A stretch of 64,000 nucleotides of DNA from Streptomyces rimosus subsp. rimosus (GTDB taxonomy: Bacteria > Actinomycetota > Actinomycetes > Streptomycetales > Streptomycetaceae): the NCBI RefSeq assembly GCF_000720725.1, contig NZ_JOCQ01000049.1:1-64000 (forward strand), given 5' to 3'. Both the position numbers and the translations under genes were made by a program. Positions 42,388 to 50,871 of the stretch are shown here, in pieces (position 1 is the first letter of the stretch; every line of letters starts with the position of its first letter). The notes under the pieces were generated by a model, which did no database searches, was not told where the DNA came from, and saw nothing but the letters and a program-made list of their open reading frames with translations.

Positions 42388-44256
42388 TCAGTCGTTGGTG
42401 TCGCCCCGGTCGGCCTCCAGCAACAGGACCACGCCGCCGTTGTGCCGGTCGAACGGCGAACAGAGCACGTTGCAGGTGATGGCCCGCCCGATCCGGTTGA
42501 CGGCCGAGATCCGGGAGGGGGACGTGCGCTTGCCCGACTCCAGGCACTTCTCGACGGCCGGGCGCAGCATCTCGGTGGGCAGCCCGAAGTCCAGCGAGAA
42601 GAACGGCTCGTCGATCACCTCGTCCGGGCGCAGGCCCCACATGTCCACCGCGCCGCGGTTCCAGCTCTTGACCTTCAGGTCCTTGTCGAGGACGACCACG
42701 CCCGCGGCGATGCTGGTGACGACCCCTTCGAGGAAGGCGCGGGCCTCGTCCAGCTCCTCGGTGCGGGTGCGCATCTCCTCGTTCATCGTCTCCAGTTCCT
42801 CGTTGCCCGACTGGAGTTCTTCGTTGGTGGTCTCCAGTTCCTCGTTGGTCGACTGGAGTTCTTCGTTGGTGGTCTCCAGCTCCTCGATGCTCGACTGGAG
42901 TTCCTCGTTGGTGGTCTCCAGTTCCTCGTTCGTGGACTGGAGCTCTTCGTACGCCGTCTCCAGGTCTTCGCGCACGCGCTTGTTCTCGGCCTTGAGCTGG
43001 GTGGACACGGTGACGTCGCTGAAGGTGATGTTGGTGGCGGCCAGCAGCCCGTTGGCTCCCATGAGCGGCTGGATGAGGATGTCGAAGTACTGGACCTCCT
43101 CGCCGACCCGCCGCTCGGCGCCGTTGACGCGCAGTGTGCGGCGCTCGTGCGTGGCCTGCTCGATCAGCGAGCGCAGCTCGACGGGCCGGTAGGAGATCTC
43201 CAGGTCCTGGAAGGGCCGGCCGATGTCGTTGGACGTGAGCCCGAACTGGGCGCGGGCCTGGCTGTTGATGAGCACCGCGGTGCCCTCGCCGTCCACCGCG
43301 ATGGCCGGGGCCGGGTTGGCGTCGAGGATCAGGTCGCGCAGCTGCCGGCTGCGGGCCGCGGTGGTCAGCTTCTCGCTGCCCAGCCCCACCCGGATCTTCG
43401 CGGGCGCGGAGTGGTACGGCGGGCCGGCGTCCCCGGGGCGCCGTCGGAACGCGCGCTGGCGCATGCTCAGCACCTCGAACCGGTCCGCGTCGTTGAGCAG
43501 CATCTCCGCCTTCCCGAGGAAGAGGAAGCCGCGCTCGCGCAGCGCGAAGTGGAACCGGTCGATGATCTGCCGCTGCGCCTCGACGTTGAAGTACATCAGC
43601 GCGTTGCGGCAGACCAGCAGGTCCAGCCGGGAGATCGGGGCGTCGCGGGTGATGTCGTGCCGCCCGAAGATCACCCGGCGGCGCAGATCGGTGCGGAAGT
43701 TGAAGCGGGTGCCGTTCTGCTCGAAGTAGGTCTCGCGCAGCTCCGGGGACAGCGGCTCCAGCGACTTGGACGTGTACAGGCCGGAGCGGGCGTCGCGCAG
43801 CGCTTCCTCGTCCACGTCGGTGGCGTAGATCTTGACCCGGTTCAGGGCCTCGTCGACGCCCATCGCCTCGGCGAACATGATGGCGAGGGAGTATGCCTCC
43901 TCGCCGCTGGAGCAGCCCGCGCTCCACACCCGGATCTCCTCGTCGGTCCCGGTGTCCGCCAGCAGTTCGGGCACCACCTCGCGCTGGAGGAAGGTCCAGG
44001 CGTCGGGGTCCCGGAAGAAGGACGTCACGTTGATCAGAATGGTGTTGAAGAGCGCGTTGAATTCATCGGCGTTCGTCTCCAGGCGATCCCGGTAATCCGC
44101 GTAGGTGTCGGCGTCGACATCGGACATCCGCTTGCGGATGCGCCGGCCGAGCGACGAGCGCTTGTAACCGGTGAAGTCGAAGCCGCGGGCGTCCCTCAGA
44201 AAACCGAGCAACTCCTCCAGTTCCTCATCCGCCTCGACGTCCCGAGCTTCACCCAT
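42388..44256 (-). CDS. CheR methyltransferase-PAS coiled-coil signalling protein
   Basis: A 622-aa protein. Residues about 15-275 are a CheR-type SAM methyltransferase (VWSAGCSSGEEAYSLAIMFAE is the SAM loop, DLLVCRNALMYF is conserved). PAS domains flank a long coiled coil made of NEELE/NEELQ heptads (about 430-495). The C-terminus is a PAS domain. It starts TAATG-coupled to cheB. CheB-CheR-PAS fusions and splits are used in sensory relays outside chemotaxis, as expected in non-motile Streptomyces. Confidence 0.9.
   Translation of the reverse strand: MGEARDVEADEELEELLGFLRDARGFDFTGYKRSSLGRRIRKRMSDVDADTYADYRDRLETNADEFNALFNTILINVTSFFRDPDAWTFLQREVVPELLADTGTDEEIRVWSAGCSSGEEAYSLAIMFAEAMGVDEALNRVKIYATDVDEEALRDARSGLYTSKSLEPLSPELRETYFEQNGTRFNFRTDLRRRVIFGRHDITRDAPISRLDLLVCRNALMYFNVEAQRQIIDRFHFALRERGFLFLGKAEMLLNDADRFEVLSMRQRAFRRRPGDAGPPYHSAPAKIRVGLGSEKLTTAARSRQLRDLILDANPAPAIAVDGEGTAVLINSQARAQFGLTSNDIGRPFQDLEISYRPVELRSLIEQATHERRTLRVNGAERRVGEEVQYFDILIQPLMGANGLLAATNITFSDVTVSTQLKAENKRVREDLETAYEELQSTNEELETTNEELQSSIEELETTNEELQSTNEELETTNEELQSGNEELETMNEEMRTRTEELDEARAFLEGVVTSIAAGVVVLDKDLKVKSWNRGAVDMWGLRPDEVIDEPFFSLDFGLPTEMLRPAVEKCLESGKRTSPSRISAVNRIGRAITCNVLCSPFDRHNGGVVLLLEADRGDTND
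42782..42967 (-). repeat. 42-bp tandem repeat encoding a NEELE/NEELQ coiled coil
   Basis: About four 42-bp units (built from two 21-bp half units) encode alternating TNEELETTNEELQS 14-mers. Half units keep the pattern CTGGAGTTCTTCGTTGGT / GTCTCCAGTTCCTCGTT on the plus strand. The array is in frame and could expand or contract by whole heptad pairs. Confidence 0.85.
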
Positions 44257-44855
44257 TACTGCCTCTTGGTCTCGACAAGACCGCGGATGACCGCGGCGAT
44301 CTCTTCCAGGGGCAGCACGAAGTCCACCGATCCCGTACCCACCGCTGCCTCTGGCATTCCCTTGAATTCAGCTGTACGGGGATCCTCGGAGATCACCGTG
44401 CCGCCGCGTGACTTGATGGCGTCCACGCCCATGGCGCCATCGCTGCCGGTCCCGGTCAGCACACAGCCGATCGCCTGCGCCCCGTACGCCCCGGCGACCG
44501 ACTCGAAGAGCAGGTCGGCGGAGGGGCGCAGGAAGTGGACCAGCTCGCTGCCGGAGAGCGTCAGCGTACCTCCGGGCCCGACCAGGAGGTGCCGGTCGGG
44601 GGGAGCGATGTAGACGGTGCCGGAGCGGGCGCGCTCGTCCGCTTCGGCCAGCTTGACCCGCATCTCGGTGCGCCGGGCCAGGACCTCGGCGATGACCGTG
44701 CGGTGCCGTGGGTCGAGGTGCTGGACCACCAGGACCGGAACGGGGAAGTCCGCCCCGAGCGTGCCGAGGACCGCGGTCAGGGCCTTGATCCCGCCCGCGG
44801 ACGAGGCGACGGCCAGGACCTCGTAGTGGTCCGCCGGGCAGCGGTCTGTCGTCAC
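44256..44855 (-). CDS. CheB-type methylesterase without receiver domain
   Basis: A 199-aa CheB catalytic domain with S19 (VASSAGGIKA), H46 (VVQHLDP) and D139 (TGTGSDGA) as the triad. The usual N-terminal response-regulator domain is missing. GTG 44855 is preceded by TAGGCT with 6 nt, a leaderless start. Its stop overlaps the cheR ATG by 1 nt (TAATG). With the CheR-PAS protein and two ANTAR proteins it likely forms a sensory relay. Confidence 0.92.
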   Translation of the reverse strand: MTTDRCPADHYEVLAVASSAGGIKALTAVLGTLGADFPVPVLVVQHLDPRHRTVIAEVLARRTEMRVKLAEADERARSGTVYIAPPDRHLLVGPGGTLTLSGSELVHFLRPSADLLFESVAGAYGAQAIGCVLTGTGSDGAMGVDAIKSRGGTVISEDPRTAEFKGMPEAAVGTGSVDFVLPLEEIAAVIRGLVETKRQ

Positions 44856-44930
44856 GTTCCGAGCCTATCGAAAGGCGGACCGACCGGCGGGTACGCGGAT
44901 GCGCCACCGCGTGGGAACCGCCGCACACGG

Positions 44931-44981
44931 CCGCACCCGGCCCGCGGGGCGCCGGGAGGGCGCCGCGCGGACCGGGTGCGG
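44931..44981 (-). terminator. Terminator after sodN
   Basis: CCGCACCCGG pairs with CCGGGTGCGG (10 bp), and an inner CCGCG/CGCGG stem adds 5 bp after one mismatch. It sits between the sodN stop and the cheB start, so sodN probably does not read into the cheB operon. Confidence 0.6.
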
Positions 44982-45051
44982 TGACGCGAAGGGGGCCGGG
45001 GCGGGCGCGGTCCCGGTGACGGACGCGCGGCCGGACCGGCCCGCGGGCGGG

Positions 45052-45447
45052 TCAGCCCTGCTTCGTCTCCCAGAAGATCTTGTCGATCTGGGCGATGTGG
45101 TCCAGGGCCTTCTGGCCGGTGGCCGGGTCGTTCGAGCCCTTGGCGGCGCTCAGCGCCTTGAGGGTGTCGTTGACCAGCTGGTGCAGCTCCGGGTACTTCT
45201 CGAAGTGCGGGGGCTTGAAGTAGTCGCTCCACAGCACCGAGACGTGGTGCTTGGCCAGCTCCGCGCGCTGTTCCTTGATGACGACGGCGCGGGTGCGGTA
45301 GTCCGCGTCCTCGTTGGCCTGGTACTTCTCCTGGATGGCCTTGACCGACTCGGCCTCGATACGGGCCTGGGCCGGGTCGTAGACGCCGCAGGGCAGGTCG
45401 CAGTGGGCGCTGACCTTCACCTTGGGGGCGAACAGGCGGGAAAGCAT
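45052..45447 (-). CDS. sodN: Nickel superoxide dismutase
   Basis: A 131-aa proenzyme. A 14-residue propeptide (MLSRLFAPKVKVSA) precedes the mature N-terminus HCDLPCGVYD, whose His1, Cys2 and Cys6 form the nickel hook. The rest is a four-helix bundle. It is a cytoplasmic hexamer that dismutates superoxide. AAGGA is near the ATG. It is divergent from sodX, as I recall from S. coelicolor. Confidence 0.98.
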   Translation of the reverse strand: MLSRLFAPKVKVSAHCDLPCGVYDPAQARIEAESVKAIQEKYQANEDADYRTRAVVIKEQRAELAKHHVSVLWSDYFKPPHFEKYPELHQLVNDTLKALSAAKGSNDPATGQKALDHIAQIDKIFWETKQG

Positions 45448-45632
45448 GTTCAGTCCTTCCTCGTGATCGTCTTCTCAGGTGCGAGATTACTCGCCCGGGG
45501 AAGCCTTTTCTCGGGTGCCCCGGGGGTCTTAGGGCAAAAGGCCGGTGTGAGGCTGGGACTGATGGAGGATGGGACCGGGAGCGGACGACCGGGCCGTGGC
45601 GGTCACCGGGCCCGGACCGGGAGGTGTGGCGG

Positions 45633-46097
45633 ATGCCGGAGCGGCTGGAAGAACGCGGGCCGGAGCAGGGGGAGGAGCAGGCACGGGAGCGCAGGGGATG
45701 GCTGCGGGCCTTCGGCCTGGCCGAGGTCTACAACCCGTCGATGGTGCCGACGCTGCGGCCCGGCGACCAGCTGGTGGTCCAGTACGGGGCGGTGGTACGG
45801 CCGGGTGACGTGGTCGTGCTGCGCCACCCGTTCCGGCAGGACCTGCTGATCGTCAAACGGGCCGTGGAACGGCGCGGGGACGGCTGGTGGGTCCAGGGCG
45901 ACAACCCGTTCGTGGAGAACGACAGCCGGGAGTTCGGCGTGGTGCCCGACGAGCTGGTGGTCGCCCGCGCCTGGGTGCGGGTGCGGCCGCCGCGCGGGTT
46001 TCAGCGCTCGCTGTCGGGCGTGCTGTCCTGGGTGGTCTCCGCGGTCCGGCCGGTACGGGCCGAGCGCTCGCCGTCCTGGCGCTTGCGGGCCCGGTAG
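45633..46097 (+). CDS. sodX: Nickel SOD maturation protease
   Basis: A 154-aa S24/S26-type peptidase that removes the SodN propeptide. The serine is S36 (YNPSMVPTLRPGD) and the lysine K75 (LLIVKRAVE). ATG 45633 follows GGGAGG at 10 nt. The last 97 bp overlap the opposing CGNR gene; the extra C-terminal 35 residues are not needed for the fold. Confidence 0.93.
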   Translation: MPERLEERGPEQGEEQARERRGWLRAFGLAEVYNPSMVPTLRPGDQLVVQYGAVVRPGDVVVLRHPFRQDLLIVKRAVERRGDGWWVQGDNPFVENDSREFGVVPDELVVARAWVRVRPPRGFQRSLSGVLSWVVSAVRPVRAERSPSWRLRAR

Positions 46098-46630
46098 GCG
46101 GCGACGTTGGCGCGGGTCGCGCAGCGGTCGGAGCAGTAGCGCCGGGAGCGGTTGGTCGAGGTGTCGAGGTAGGCGTTGCGGCACGGGCGTGCCTGGCAGA
46201 TGCCGAGCCGGTCCACGCCCAGGTCGGTGAGCTGGATGGCCAGGCCCATGGACGCGGTGGCGGTGTAGCCGGCGGTGGCGTTGGCCGCGTGGTCGGCGAT
46301 GTGCATGTGCCACTTGGGGCGCCCGTCCTCGTCGCGGAACTCGTGCCCGGAGATCTGCGGGCTGACCGGGAACTCCATCATCAGCGCGTTCAGCAGGTCC
46401 ACGGCCCGCACCTCGTCGCCCTCGTCCGCGGCCTCGAAGACGGCGCGCAGCCGCGCCCGTACCGCGCGCAGGCGGGTCACGTCGCTCTCGGTCGCCCGGC
46501 GGGCCATCTGCTGGGACGGTCCGAACAGCTCGCGCACCGCCTCCACCGAGGTCAGGGTGTCGCCGCCGCGCTCGGGCTGTTCGGTGTTGACCAGGCGAAC
46601 GGCGTAGTCCGAGTAATAGGCCAGTTCCAC
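46001..46630 (-). CDS. CGNR zinc-finger regulator
   Basis: A 209-aa protein with an ABATE-type N-terminal domain (stress-induced Ala/Trp-rich, about 1-130) and a C-terminal CGNR zinc finger (RLGICQARPCRNAYLDTSTNRSRR split by the C-x4-C and RYCSDRCATR knuckles). GTG 46630 has AAGGA 7 nt upstream. Its 3' end overlaps sodX convergently. It is divergent from a methyltransferase with inverted repeats between them. Confidence 0.9.
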   Translation of the reverse strand: MELAYYSDYAVRLVNTEQPERGGDTLTSVEAVRELFGPSQQMARRATESDVTRLRAVRARLRAVFEAADEGDEVRAVDLLNALMMEFPVSPQISGHEFRDEDGRPKWHMHIADHAANATAGYTATASMGLAIQLTDLGVDRLGICQARPCRNAYLDTSTNRSRRYCSDRCATRANVAAYRARKRQDGERSARTGRTAETTQDSTPDSER

Positions 46631-46659
46631 TTGTAGTCCTTACGCGCGCGCTCTAGTGT

Positions 46660-46693
46660 TCGTAATAGGTGTTGTTGCTACGAGGGTATTACG
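46660..46693. promoter_or_regulatory. Nested inverted repeats between the CGNR and methyltransferase genes
   Basis: CGTAATA (46661-46667) pairs with TATTACG (46687-46693), and TCGTA (46660-46664) with TACGA (46679-46683). The AT-rich 79-bp gap must hold both divergent promoters, so these are candidate operators of the CGNR protein. Confidence 0.45.
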
Positions 46694-46709
46694 GCCTGGA
46701 GGTAACGCT

Positions 46710-47471
46710 ATGACCGAGACCGCCGTCGGTGCTGACTGGCAGGGTTGGCAGGACAGTTGGGACCGCCAGCAGGAGTGGTACATGCCGGACCGCGAGGAGC
46801 GGTTCCGCGTGATGCTGGACATGGTCGAGGCGCTGGTGGGCACGGAGCCCCGGGTGCTGGACCTCGCGTGCGGTACGGGCAGTATCTCCGACCGGCTGCT
46901 CAAGCGGTTCCCCAAGGCCGTCAGTGTCGGCGTGGACCTCGACCCGGCGCTGCTGGCCATCGCCGAGGGTTACTTCGCCGGCGACGACCGGGTGACGTTC
47001 GTCCGCGCGGACCTCAAGGACCCCCGCTGGACCGAAGCCCTGCCCCACGATTCGTACGACGCCGTACTCACCGCCACCGCCCTGCACTGGATGCACACCG
47101 GCCCGCTGCGCGGACTGTACGGGCAGCTCGGCGGCCTGGTCCGGGAGGGCGGCGTCTTCATGAACGCCGACCACATGCCCGACGGCGACACCCCGCGCAT
47201 CGACGCGGCCGAGCGCGCCTTCCGGCACGCGCGCCAGGAGCGGGCCAAGGAGGCGGGCGCGCTCGACTGGCGTGACTGGTGGGACAAGGCCGCCGCCGAC
47301 CCGGTGCTCGCCGCGCCGACCGCCGAGCGCTTCGCGATCTACGGCGAGCACGCCGACGGCGACACCCCTTCGGTCGCCTGGCACTGCGAGGTGCTGCGCG
47401 AGTCCGGCTTCGGCGAGGCGCGCGCGGTGTGGCGCTCGCCCATGGACGCGCTGGTCCTCGGGCTGAAGTAG
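46710..47471 (+). CDS. Class I SAM-dependent methyltransferase
   Basis: A 253-aa methyltransferase: VLDLACGTGSISDRLL is SAM motif I and SVGVDLDPALLAIAEGY the acidic loop. AGGAGG-like GGAGGTAACGCT precedes ATG 46710. The methyl acceptor is unknown. It is divergent from the CGNR regulator and likely under its control. Confidence 0.88.
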   Translation: MTETAVGADWQGWQDSWDRQQEWYMPDREERFRVMLDMVEALVGTEPRVLDLACGTGSISDRLLKRFPKAVSVGVDLDPALLAIAEGYFAGDDRVTFVRADLKDPRWTEALPHDSYDAVLTATALHWMHTGPLRGLYGQLGGLVREGGVFMNADHMPDGDTPRIDAAERAFRHARQERAKEAGALDWRDWWDKAAADPVLAAPTAERFAIYGEHADGDTPSVAWHCEVLRESGFGEARAVWRSPMDALVLGLK

Positions 47472-47499
47472 GCCCCGCCCGGCGGGCCGCGCCCACGAA

Positions 47500-47544
47500 G
47501 GGCGGTACGTACGAAGGCGCCGGCCGCGCCCGTACGTACCGCCC
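47500..47544. terminator. Bidirectional terminator, 13-bp perfect stem
   Basis: GGGCGGTACGTAC and GTACGTACCGCCC enclose a 19-nt loop, between the convergent methyltransferase and ABC transporter genes. It is one of the strongest hairpins in the window. Confidence 0.8.
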
Positions 47545-47578
47545 GTCACGTATGTCTCCGTGCCGTTCCCCGGCGGTG

Positions 47579-48352
47579 TCAGAGCACCTTGGACAGGAAC
47601 GACTTGGTGCGCTCGTGCTGCGGCTTGGCCAGCACGTCGCGCGGGTGGCCGGACTCGACGACCACGCCGTCGTCCATGAAGACCAGGGAGTCCCCGACCT
47701 CGCGCGCGAAGCCCATCTCGTGGGTGACGACCACCATCGTCATACCGTCTGCCGCCAGGTCCTTCATGACGTCCAGCACGTCACCGACCAGCTCCGGGTC
47801 GAGCGCCGAGGTCGGCTCGTCGAAGAGCATCAGCTTCGGCTCCATGGCCAGCGCGCGGGCGATCGCGACGCGCTGCTGCTGGCCGCCGGAGAGCTGCGAG
47901 GGGTAGTTGCCCGCCTTGTCCTTGAGGCCCACCCGGTCCAGCAGCTTCAGAGCGCGCTCCCGGGCGGACGCCTTGGCCTCGCCCTTCACCTGGACCGGCG
48001 CCTCCATGATGTTCTCCAGCGCCGTCATGTGCGGGAAGAGGTTGAAGCGCTGGAAGACCATGCCGATGTCGCGGCGGCGCGCGGCGACCTCGCGGTCGCG
48101 CAGCTCGTAGAGCTTGCCGTTGGCCTCCCGGTAGCCGACCAGCTCGCCGTCGACCGACAGCCGGCCGGCGTTGATCTTCTCCAGGTGGTTGATGCAGCGC
48201 AGGAACGTCGACTTGCCGGAGCCGGACGGGCCGATCAGGCAGAACACCTCACGGGGCGCGACCTCCAGGTCGATGCCCTTGAGGATGTGGGCCGCGCCGA
48301 AGGACTTGTGGACGCCCTCGGCCTTGACCATGGGGGTGGACTTGCTGGTCAT
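47579..48352 (-). CDS. Polar amino-acid ABC transporter ATPase (GlnQ/ArtP type)
   Basis: A 257-aa ATPase: Walker A GPSGSGKST, Q-loop VFQRFNLFPHM, signature QLSGGQQQRVAIARAL, Walker B LMLFDEPTSALDP, and H-loop VVVTHEMGFA. Its ATG overlaps the permease stop (ATGA). It energises uptake with the permease and the lipoprotein encoded upstream. Confidence 0.95.
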   Translation of the reverse strand: MTSKSTPMVKAEGVHKSFGAAHILKGIDLEVAPREVFCLIGPSGSGKSTFLRCINHLEKINAGRLSVDGELVGYREANGKLYELRDREVAARRRDIGMVFQRFNLFPHMTALENIMEAPVQVKGEAKASARERALKLLDRVGLKDKAGNYPSQLSGGQQQRVAIARALAMEPKLMLFDEPTSALDPELVGDVLDVMKDLAADGMTMVVVTHEMGFAREVGDSLVFMDDGVVVESGHPRDVLAKPQHERTKSFLSKVL

Positions 48353-49293
48353 GCGGCACCTCCGGCCGACGAACGGTTGACGCCGCCGAACCGGGCCCGC
48401 AGCCGCTGGATCGGCGTGGGCGGCAGCTGGCGGCTGGCGCCGCGGGCGTAGTACCGCTCCAGGTAGTACTGGCCGATGCTGAGCACCGAGGTGGCGATCA
48501 GGTACCAGACCGCGGCCAGGACGAGCATCTCCACCACGGGACCGGCGTCGCGGCCCACGTTCTGCGCCGACTGCAGCAGGTCGTAGTACTGCACGGCGAT
48601 GACCAGCGAGGAGGTCTTGAGCATGTTGATGACCTCGTTGCCGGTCGGCGGCACGATCACGCGCATCGCCTGCGGCACGATGATCCGGCGCAGCGTCTTG
48701 CCGTGGCTCATGCCCAGCGCGTGCGCGGCCTCCGTCTGGCCCTCGTCCACGGCCAGCAGACCGCCGCGGCAGATCTCCGCCATGTACGCGGCCTCGTTGA
48801 GCCCCAGGCCCAGCAGCGCGCACAGGAACGGGGTCATGAAGTCCGACCACTCGTCCTTGTAGATCGGCATGATGTCGATGTACTGGAAGACCAGGCCCAG
48901 GTTGAACCACAGGAACAGCTGGACGTAGACCGGCGTGCCGCGGAAGAACCAGATGTAGAACCACGCGACCGTCGAGGTCACCGGGTTCTTCGACTGCCGC
49001 ATCACGGCCAGGATCACACCCAGCACGATGCCGATCACCATCGACAGCACCGTGATCAGCAGGGTGTTGCGCAGACCCCGGAGGATGTCCGCGTTGAACA
49101 TGTAGTCGGGTATCGCGCCCCAGTTGACCTTGCCGGCGGCGAAGGCCCGCACGAGCAGGGCGAGCAGGGCGATGACGATCAGCGCCGCGACCCAGCGCCC
49201 GTAATGGCGGACGGGGATGGCCTTGATCGGCTCGGGCGCGGGCGGCGGGGCGTCCGCCGGCGGCTGGGCCGGCTTGTCGACGTCAACGGACAC
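48349..49293 (-). CDS. Polar amino-acid ABC transporter permease
   Basis: A 314-aa permease of the HisM/GlnP type: a Pro-rich 30-residue leader, five to six membrane helices, the periplasmic loop WFFRGTPVYVQLFLW, and the EAA motif EAAHALGMSHGKTLRRIIVPQAMR. It sits between the lipoprotein and the ATPase in one operon. Only one permease is present, so it would act as a homodimer. Confidence 0.95.
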   Translation of the reverse strand: MSVDVDKPAQPPADAPPPAPEPIKAIPVRHYGRWVAALIVIALLALLVRAFAAGKVNWGAIPDYMFNADILRGLRNTLLITVLSMVIGIVLGVILAVMRQSKNPVTSTVAWFYIWFFRGTPVYVQLFLWFNLGLVFQYIDIMPIYKDEWSDFMTPFLCALLGLGLNEAAYMAEICRGGLLAVDEGQTEAAHALGMSHGKTLRRIIVPQAMRVIVPPTGNEVINMLKTSSLVIAVQYYDLLQSAQNVGRDAGPVVEMLVLAAVWYLIATSVLSIGQYYLERYYARGASRQLPPTPIQRLRARFGGVNRSSAGGAA

Positions 49294-49376
49294 GGGTGTT
49301 GCCTTTCAGCGTTCGGCGGGAGGGACGGGCCGTGCGCGGGCGGAGCGGGCACACGGCCGGGCGGGGCTCGGCGCGC

Positions 49377-50348
49377 TCAGCTGCCGCCGTTGAGCTTGAC
49401 TTCCTTGACCGCGGCGTCGGAGACGTTCCACTTCTTGAGCACCTGGGCGTAGCTGCCGTTCTTCACGATGGCCTCCATGGCCGCCTTGAGCGCGTCGCGC
49501 AGCTGCTGCCGGTCCTTGGGCACCGCGATGCCGTACGGAGCGGCCTTGACCGGCGAGCCGACCAGTTCGAAGTCCTTGCCGCCACCGGAGGCCTTGACCG
49601 CCCACGCGGCGACCGGGTAGTCGCTGGAGACCGCGTCCACGCCGCCGGTGCGCAGCCGGGTCTGCGCCTCGGTGTCGTTGTCGAAGGCCTCGATGGAGAT
49701 CGGGCCCGTGCCGGACTCCTCGCACTTCTTCGTCTGCTCCTTGGCCAGGTCGTGCGAGACTGTGCCGCGCTGCACCGCGATCTTCTTGCCGCACAGGGCT
49801 TCCCAGCCGTCGATGCCCTGGGTCTTGCCCTTCTGGGTGTAGATCGAGACGCCGACGTCGAGGTAGTCGATGAAGTCGACGCCGTCGCTGACCTTCTTGC
49901 CGGTGGTGCTGTCCACGCCCTGCTGGCGGTCCTTGGTGTCCGTCATCGCCGACATGGCGATGTCGTAGCGCTTGGACTTCATGCCGCCCATGAGGGTGTC
50001 GAAGGTGGCGTTGTTGAAGTTCAGCTTGACGCCCAGCACCTTGCCCATGGCGTCCGCGAGGTCCGGGTCGATGCCGGTGACCTCGCCGTTGGTGCGGAAT
50101 TCCACCGGCTTGTACGAGATGTCCGAGCCGACCTGGATCATCGCCTTGTCCTGCACGTCCTTGGGCAGCAGCTTGAACAGCGGCGCGTCCGGGTTGCGGT
50201 TCTTGGCCGCCTCGCGCTTCGCGATGGCCGCGTCGGTCTGGTCGCCGCAGGCGCTGAGCAGCAGCAGCGAGGCGGCGACCGCGGCCGCCGCGGCCGCGGC
50301 CGACCGAGACCTGCCGGCGGCCGGGCGACGGGTGGGGCTTGCGGTCAT
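49377..50348 (-). CDS. ABC transporter substrate-binding lipoprotein
   Basis: A 323-aa family 3 solute-binding protein. The signal peptide has basic RRPAAGRSR, an Ala-rich core and the lipobox LLSAC. The mature protein has ISYKPVEFR and DIAMSAMTDT blocks. AGGAGG lies near ATG 50348. It delivers a polar amino acid (Glu, Gln or His class) to the permease; specificity is not readable. Confidence 0.94.
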   Translation of the reverse strand: MTASPTRRPAAGRSRSAAAAAAAVAASLLLLSACGDQTDAAIAKREAAKNRNPDAPLFKLLPKDVQDKAMIQVGSDISYKPVEFRTNGEVTGIDPDLADAMGKVLGVKLNFNNATFDTLMGGMKSKRYDIAMSAMTDTKDRQQGVDSTTGKKVSDGVDFIDYLDVGVSIYTQKGKTQGIDGWEALCGKKIAVQRGTVSHDLAKEQTKKCEESGTGPISIEAFDNDTEAQTRLRTGGVDAVSSDYPVAAWAVKASGGGKDFELVGSPVKAAPYGIAVPKDRQQLRDALKAAMEAIVKNGSYAQVLKKWNVSDAAVKEVKLNGGS

Positions 50349-50451
50349 GCTGATCCTCCTGCGGATGAGGGAGAAGCCGACTGGCAGGGGCCGGGCACAC
50401 ACCTTCGGGCGTCGCGACCTCGTTTGGTGACGGAATCTTGCCATCCGGACA

Positions 50452-50479
50452 CCGCTATCCGGACTGTCGTACAGGTCAA
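50452..50479 (-). promoter_or_regulatory. Predicted promoter of the amino-acid ABC operon
   Basis: On the minus strand TTGACC (50479-50474) and TAGCGG (50457-50452) are separated by 16 nt. Two direct copies of ATCCGGAC (50443-50450 and 50457-50464, plus strand) overlap the -10 region. The rest of the 523-bp gap (50349-50871) holds no protein gene I can support, only the malic enzyme leader. Confidence 0.45.
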
Positions 50480-50871
50480 AATCGGATAACGGACGTAAGC
50501 GGAGTGGCGCATGCCAGGTGCCCCAAGGGTGACCTGCGCACGAAGGGGCGCGCGGCGGCGGCCGGTGCGGGCCCGCGTCTCGCAGTGCGGACAGCGCATG
50601 GGGAACTTCCAGCGGTTTACGCTGTTCACGGCTATTGCCGGAGTTGTAAGCCGGGGGTAACGAATCCGACTCGTCGGGGCCCGCACCCGTCCGGTAGAAA
50701 GGTGCGTTACACCCCTCATCCGGGGCTCAGGGCGCGTGTGCGGCGCGCCCGGCGTCCGTACCTCCCCCCGCGGGACGGCCATCCGTCGCGCAGGGCACGG
50801 ACGCGGTGCCCGCCCACCCCGACCAGGGAGTGGTCACCCTCAACTGACAGACGAATAAAGGGGTTGAACCA

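Noticed and set aside
47579..48964. 461-aa minus frame fusing an Arg/Pro-rich region to the ABC ATPase
   Set aside because: The ATPase begins at ATG 48352, which overlaps the permease stop; the upstream part is a shadow of the permease.
50598..50660. 20-codon peptide frame in the malic enzyme leader
   Set aside because: No ribosome-binding site and no sign of conservation that I can see; too short to support.
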